A stretch of 64,000 bases of DNA from positions 700,658,217-700,722,216 of the forward strand of contig VDFB02270651.1 in NCBI GenBank assembly GCA_007258455.2. The letters run 5' to 3'. The translations under genes and the position numbers were made by a program. This DNA comes from Sequoia sempervirens (Eukaryota > Streptophyta > Pinopsida > Cupressales > Cupressaceae). How positions within the stretch are numbered: the first letter of the stretch is position 1; each line of letters opens with the position of its first letter. The notes under the pieces were generated by a model. It did no database searches and had not been told where the DNA came from. It saw only the letters and a list, made by a program, of their open reading frames with translations. Below, in pieces: positions 58,738 through 64,000 of this stretch.

Positions 58738-58974
58738 TGGGATCACCCTTCCGAGTTTCACAGAGCCCAAAGAGTAGGAATAGAAGTTTTGCAGCTTCTA
58801 TTCGTTCGTTGGCCAATCCCTTTAGAAATACCAATAATTGGAAATGGCAAAGTCCATAGGTATTTCTGGAGATCAGTTTGGTTCTTAAAAAATAACCAAC
58901 ACAGTAATCAGATGATAACCAATTGACCAGTTGACATCAATGACAACACCTTCAATCTTTCCATTCTTGCAACA
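58738..58974 (-). repeat. Start of the 3' LTR of element C
   Basis: On the minus strand TGTTGCAAGAATGG begins right after the purine tract AATGGGGAGAT and contains TTGTCATTGATGTCAAC, as in other copia LTRs of this type. Similarity to other LTR parts stops at about 58737. Confidence 0.6.
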
Positions 58975-59333
58975 ATCTCCCCATTTGTCATTGATGTAAA
59001 CACATGATGTGAAAAACCATCAAAGACACCACACTAGCTTTGAATACACTTCTCAAGATTTTTCTTTATGTTCCTTTTTGTTTCTCCCCCTTAGTAGATA
59101 GTCTTTTATATTATTAATTTTTTCTTCCTCTTCTTTTTCACATGCTTCCTCTCCCCCTTTGACATCAATGGCAAAGGCAAAAGATATTTTACATTGATTT
59201 CCCCTTTGACATAGAAAACAAAATACTCGCAATAACAACACCTAACACTACCTGCTCCCCCTAAGAGGTAGCCACCAAAAAATCAGTCCAGAAGAAAGAT
59301 AGACCCATAGGATTGATGCACCTCCATATGCAT
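58975..59333 (-). other. 3' untranslated region of element C
   Basis: Between the RNase H stop and the LTR. Several purine runs of the AAGGGGGAGA type occur (about 59060-59260), the last being the probable polypurine tract. Confidence 0.5.
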
Positions 59334-60161
59334 CTAATTCAAGAAAGGAGGGGCAATGACCCCTAACTTCTCCCGGAGATACTCAAAAATATCTTTAGGA
59401 AGAGCCTTCGTAAATATATCAACCACCTGATCTTTCGTCAGAACATACTCAAGCTTTACTTCATTCTCCATGACCTCTCTCAAGAAATGATATATGATAG
59501 ATATATGCTTTTTCCTCGAGTGCATCACGAGATTCTTTGAAATTTTCATTGCACTTGTATTATCACGAAAGATAGAAATAGGATCATCATACACCACTAT
59601 GATATCTTTCAATGTTTGTTTCATCCATAGAACTTGTGTACAGCAAGATGCAACAACAATATATTCAACTTCAACAGTAGACAGGGAGATTGAATCTTGC
59701 TTTTTACTCAACCATGCCACCAATCTGCAATCAAGAAAGAATGCACCACCACTTGTATTCTTTTTGTCATCTACACATCCAACCCAATCTACATCTGTAT
59801 AAGCACTTAGAGTAAAGTCAGTATCTCTTGGATACCATAATCCATAATTCGAAGTGTCATTCAAATATCTGAATATTCTTTTAACAGCAAAATGTGTTTC
59901 CTTAGGATCTTCTTGAAATCTAACCACAAAACAGACAACATGCATAATATCTAGTCTAGTAGCAGTCAAATACAATAGTCCACCATTCATAGAACTATAC
60001 TTACTCTGATCAGCCTTAGGTGAATCATCATCTTTACCCAATTTGCAACCAATCACCATAGGAATACATATTGGTTTGAAACCATCCATCCTAAACTTCT
60101 TCAACGTCTCTTTCACATACTTAGATTGTGAAATAAAAATTTATTTCTCTGTTTGATTGAT
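59334..60161 (-). pseudogene. Element C: end of reverse transcriptase and RNase H (copia)
   Basis: Minus-strand frame 60116-59334 is open for 260 codons. It begins in the copia RT thumb/connection (KADQSKYSSMNGGLLYL, VCFVVRF). RNase H follows with DTDFTLSAYTDVDWVGC (catalytic Asp), then AWLSKKQDSISLSTVEVEYI (Glu), a DNTSAM Asp at about 59555 and the C-terminal LTKDQVVDIFTKALP. All expected acidic residues are visible. It is separated from the RT frame by stops at about 60120-60161, so Pol was not one open frame. It is the best preserved pol part in the window. Confidence 0.8.
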
Positions 60162-60860
60162 CTATATCCCAAGAAAGACATTCATTTCTCCAAACATAGA
60201 CATTTCAAATTCTTTTTGCATCTCTTCCACAAACATCTTGCACATATTTTCATTTCCTCCAAAGATAATGTCATCAACATATACAGCTACAATCAAAATT
60301 CTGTCATTTTCAATCTTAAAATACAGATTACTATTCGTCATACCTTTGTTGAAACCTTGTTGAATCAAATACATGTCCAACCTCGCATACCAAACTCTAG
60401 GAGCTTGCTTCAATCTATATAAATTTTTCTTCAATCTGCACACCATATCCGGTTGATCTAACAACTGAAATCCTTCTGGTTGTTCCATGTAGACCTCTTC
60501 TTCTAGCTCACCATTCAAAAATGATAACTTGGCATCCATCTGATAGACCTTAAAGTTGTTATGAGCAGCAAATGCTAAGAACATCCTTATAGCTTCCATT
60601 CTTGCTACCGGAGCAAAAGTTTCCTGAAAATCTATGCCTTCCACTTGTGAGTAACATTTACGCACAAGCCTTACTTTATTTCTAACTACTTCTCCATTCT
60701 CATTCAACTTATTTTTGAATACCCACTTCGATCCAATAATTTTTTTATCATCGATCTTGGGACCAATTCTCAAGTTTGATTCTTCCCAATCTGCATAAGT
60801 TCTTGCATAGTTTTCATCCAATGATCATCTTCACATGCTTCACTTACAGTGTTTGGTTCA
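60162..60860 (-). pseudogene. Element C: reverse transcriptase (copia)
   Basis: The frame 60821-60162 (219 codons) has the copia RT order: [20 protein letters not shown], then [35 protein letters not shown] (catalytic Asp, with a Ser after Lys-Leu instead of the usual Ser-Ala), [26 protein letters not shown] and the catalytic YVDD at 60269-60280. The frame closes at 60162 just after FLGI. The N-terminal palm start is in another frame near 60850. Makes cDNA from element RNA in virus-like particles. Confidence 0.85.
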
Positions 60861-62090
60861 ATCTCAGAAAGTAAACACTGATTAACTTCGACAGCAACTC
60901 TGCTTCTAGATAATACTCCTTTAGTCTTATCTCCAATAATCTAACTTTCTAACTGATTCTTTTGTACATATCTAGGTGTCTTAGGTTACATCACCAGAGC
61001 ATCTTCTTCTCTTTCATTTTGTTCATTCTACTTCTCTTGCTCATCATTTTTTTGTTCTTCCACAATCTCTTCAATTCTTACACAATCAAATTCATCAGAT
61101 ACATATCCATTAATGTCAATTGAATTCTTCATTGTCTCATCAACCTTGACAATTGCACTTTCTACAATCTTTCTCAATCTTTTATTGAAACATTTGTATG
61201 CTTTTCTTTTAGTAGACTATCCAAGAAAAATACCTTCATCACTTCTTGCATCAAACTTACATAAAGTTTCTTCATCTCTTCTGATATAACATTTTCTTTC
61301 GAATACCTTAGAATACTTAATAATAGGAATTCTTCCAAACCATAGCTCATAGGGGATCTTTGTACTGTTTGCTCTTGCTTGAACTTGATTGAATACATAA
61401 ATAGCAGTATGAATAGCTTCTCTCCAATAAAATTTCGGTAAACCAGCCTCAGTGATCATTAATCTAGCAGACTCATAAACTATTCTATTTTTCCTTTCAA
61501 CAACTCCATTATGCAAAGGAGTTCTCAAAGCAGATAACTATCTCTTTATTCCATGCACTTCACAAAACATATTAAACTCATGGGAGGTGAATTCTCCACC
61601 TCTGTCAGACCTTAAGCATTTTATCTTCAATTTTACTTCATTTTCAACTATAGCTTTGAATGTCTTCAATCTATCTAATGTATATGATTTCTCTCTAAGA
61701 AATGTAACCCATGTATATCTAGAATAATTATCAATCAAAAGCATAAAGTACCTTTCACCTTGTAGACTTCTCACTCTTGTAGGACCACAGAGATCTGTAT
61801 GAATTAAATCCAGCAGACCAGTAGTAGACTGTTCCTTTGATTTGTAGTGACTTCTTGTTTGCTTTCCAAACTAACAATTCCTGCAGATAGCATTAACAGG
61901 CTTTGTAATTCTTGGTAAATCTCTCATGGCTTGAATTGCACTAATCCTTACCAAGTTATCAAAATTCATGTGACACATTCTTCTATGACATAACCAACTG
62001 TCATTAATATGAGTCATAAAACATCGTCCATCAGCACCCTTAAGTTGATAGATATTTCTTTCAGATTTCTTTCCTATAGCAATCAATGTT
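60861..62090 (-). pseudogene. Element C: GAG-pre-integrase and integrase (copia)
   Basis: The zinc-binding domain lies in 62086-61871: H and H of LCHRRMCHMN and the C-C of ICRNC (a Trp-to-Cys and a Gly-to-Cys exchange stand beside the first His). The core follows with HTDLCGP (first Asp, about 61790), LIDNYSRYTWV, RSDRGGEF (second Asp, about 61615) and a GVVERKNR (Glu, about 61495) block. WREAIHTAIYVFNQV and YELWFG are the usual end. Stops at 61538 and 61869, with further stops after 61217, split it. The stretch 61170-60870 is a worn, acidic linker. It would insert cDNA into host DNA with a 5-bp duplication. Confidence 0.8.
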
Positions 62091-62413
62091 TTGGATCATT
62101 TCCAGATCTCACACCTCTCATCCTTAAACACAAGATCATATCCTTTACTGCACATCTAACCAACACTCAAAAATTTATGTCATAATCCCTTAACATAGTA
62201 GACATCATCAATATTATGCTTGCCATCAAAACTTACTGAACCTATCCCATAAATTTTAGCACTAGTATCATCTCCAAACATAACCAAGCCTCCATCATAT
62301 TTTTCAAGTTTAACAAACTTACTTTATTACCAGTCATGTGATGTGAACAACCATTGTCAACGACCCAAAAATTCTTTTCTTGTTTAGCATGTAGGGCAGA
62401 GATAACAGTACCT
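62091..62413 (-). pseudogene. Element C: protease (copia), decayed
   Basis: The frame crossing 62395-62330 reads NFWVVDNGCSHHMTGN. The copia protease signature is W..DSGCS.HMT, so the catalytic triad is DNG instead of DSG. After frame changes a GIGSVSFDGKHNIDDVYYV block near 62200-62260 represents the second half. Several stops follow. Confidence 0.7.
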
Positions 62414-63422
62414 TCATTTTTTCTCCTTCTTCGGAGGGCTTTCCTTCACTTGTTTTTCAGAATTAGCAGAAGTAGATTCATCCTTTATAGCCAAGAACAA
62501 GCATTCATTGTCATCAGGATCTTCATACTTAGAATCTTCGTCAGATATACTAGCATTATTATTCACATAATATGTTTTGTTAATCTTTTTTCCTTTCTTT
62601 TCTTTCGCATATCTTTGTTTACTCCTCTTAGCTCTTTTTGGACACTTTGCAACATAATGACCTATTTCTCCACAACTAAAGCATTTAACGAGTAACTTAC
62701 CTTCATACTTACCAAAGCCTTTTCTCATCCTTCTCACAAAGTTAGCTTCTATTTCATCAAAATTTTCTCCATCTGAATATTCAGCTTTTGTCACCTTAAA
62801 AGCAATTTTTGATTTGCATCCATTCCTCAGACTCGGTTTCCTCATCTCATAAGATGTCGAAAATCCCAACAGCAGATCTTTAGTGCAAGTTTTATAATGT
62901 ATACTATGTTCAATAGCACACACCTTCTCATTGTAAGCATCAAGGAGAGTTCTAAGAATTTTCTTTACAATTCTGGTTTCATCTATAGTAGCACCAAGTC
63001 CTCACATTCCAACCACTATCTCATCCAATCTTTGTAAATAAGCTTTAACATTCTCATCTTCAGACATATGCAAAAACTCAAACTGTCTCCAAATTCTGTA
63101 TTTTTGGCTATTTAACTCTCTCATCACCTTCATGTGCCCTTTCCAAAGCATCCCAGACTTTCTTAGTAGACTTCAAATTTTGAACCTTAATCAACTCGGA
63201 ATGTACCAGACTATTCTTCAAAATGTGCTTCGCCTTATTGTTCGCTTCATGTGCTTTGATCTCATCAATCCTACTTGGACCATTAGCAGGAGTGTAAGGA
63301 TTCTTGTAGGCTTTCTCCACATCATATCTGCAATACTCCAGATATTCTTCCATCAATATTTTCCAGATAGCATACTTAGTTCCATCGAACCTCGGATAAT
63401 CATAAGTCATCTTGTCAGCCAT
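62414..63422 (-). pseudogene. Element C: gag (copia)
   Basis: The ATG at 63422 opens MADKMTYDYPRFDGTKYAIWK, the typical start of plant copia gag where the W of the Y..WK motif is kept. The first frame stops near 63108. After a gap with stops the second frame (62923-62414) carries helix LRNGCKSKIAFKVTKAEY and the nucleocapsid knuckle CFSCGEIGHYVAKC at 62683-62642 (C-X2-C-X4-H-X4-C complete). A Lys-rich segment and an acidic tail with EDPDDNECLFLA follow. Both ends of gag are well kept. Forms the particle and packs RNA. Confidence 0.8.
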
Positions 63423-63466
63423 CCCGGACCTTCCTCAAGTGGTTAAGCTCTTCACCAAGGAACCAA

Positions 63467-63478
63467 GCTCTGATACCA
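63467..63478 (-). promoter_or_regulatory. Initiator-Met primer binding site of element C
   Basis: TGGTATCAGAGC on the minus strand, two bases after the LTR end TTCAATA. Confidence 0.85.
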
Positions 63479-63480
63479 AT

Positions 63481-64000
63481 TATTGAACAAGACAACTGAG
63501 AGGGGGGGTGAATCAGTTGTCACATATTTAAACTTTAATTCATTCACTAGAACTAATCCTTAACACTACTTAGTAGATTAAACATTAAATACTAGTGCAG
63601 AAACTGAAAATTATCACATAAACACAATAACACCATATTTACATGGAAAACCCAATAAGGGAAAAACCATGATGAGGATTAACTCACACTATAGATAATA
63701 TCAAAACTGATTACAAAATGATCACTGCCTGAGAAACAAGGCTCGCTGCCAAAAGGACTCACTGTCCAATAGGGCTAACAACCCAGAGGGCTCACTACCA
63801 CAGAGATACAAAGAAGATAAAGAAGACTTGTTACAGAGATAAGACAATCTCAATGTAACAAAGAAATCAACCACAATTCGCTCAATCCACTTGCAAACAT
63901 GCACGAATGATAGAGTGCACCTTCAACTCACTGCTTCCGGAAACTCAACATTTAGGCTTCACATTGATCTACCATACTCGCATCATACACACACACTAAT
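63481..64000 (-). repeat. 5' LTR of element C (runs off the window)
   Basis: Minus-strand LTR whose last 520 bp are visible, ending TTCAATA at 63481. It contains GGTTTTTCCCTTATTGGGTTTTCCATGTAAA, shared in form with element B. Matches 51140-51665. Confidence 0.8.

Noticed and set aside
58735..58926. 63-codon plus-strand ORF at the right border of unit D
   Set aside because: It lies in the LTR start of element C on the antisense strand.

Overview
The window is nuclear DNA of a plant, very probably a seed plant with a large, repeat-filled genome. A gymnosperm is my guess from the mix of decayed Ty1/copia, Tat-like Ty3/gypsy, DUF4283-type LINE and endogenous caulimovirid sequence, but this is not proven. 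I find no convincing host gene, tRNA, rRNA or bacterial-type feature. Almost all of the 64 kb is nested transposable elements and an old integrated pararetrovirus, mostly broken by stops and frameshifts.

Region by region. 167-14513: element A, an LTR retrotransposon with a Tat-like gag and no recognisable pol; its 3' LTR resumes at 41794-41950. 14514-41793: an endogenous caulimovirid (ECV) locus inserted near the end of that 3' LTR. A plus-strand copy (14514-27718) carries movement protein, coat-like region, protease, reverse transcriptase and RNase H. It is fused tail-to-head-inverted at about 27719 to a minus-strand copy of more than unit length (41793 down to 27719). Subtracting later insertions, each copy gives a circular genome of about 7.5 kb, the normal caulimovirid size. 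Three later insertions interrupt the ECV: a 4.3-kb solo-LTR-like element (14939-19273, TSD agatg), a 2.3-kb foldback element with arms of about 600 bp (22661-24983, TSD atgtt), and an 8.2-kb pol-less copia-like element B (31013-39203). Element B itself has a 2-kb insertion in its 5' LTR.

41951-51139: remnants of a zinc-knuckle/G-patch gag-like sequence, a LINE ORF1 (DUF4283, minus strand) split by a second solo LTR of the same family as the first and flanked by a nearly identical 443-bp duplication, then the 3' end of a copia element with a minisatellite in its LTR. 51140-64000: a fairly well preserved minus-strand copia element C (gag to RNase H, 63422-59334; 5' LTR runs off the window). A plus-strand unit D (about 52410-58737) lies in or beside its 3' LTR. 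D has a dispersed two-orientation array of an AGCGATGAGCGATG-like motif followed by a decayed 1.1-kcodon ORF of unknown function.

The most unusual material is: the inverted ECV locus with ends at its promoter and matching in-frame TAG codons; two unrelated-looking leader motif arrays (2337-2590 and 52758-53550); the accessory ORFs of elements B and D, which look like distant relatives; and the 443-bp duplication flanking a truncated LTR. Boundaries come from aligning copies within the window by eye and may be off by a few bases.
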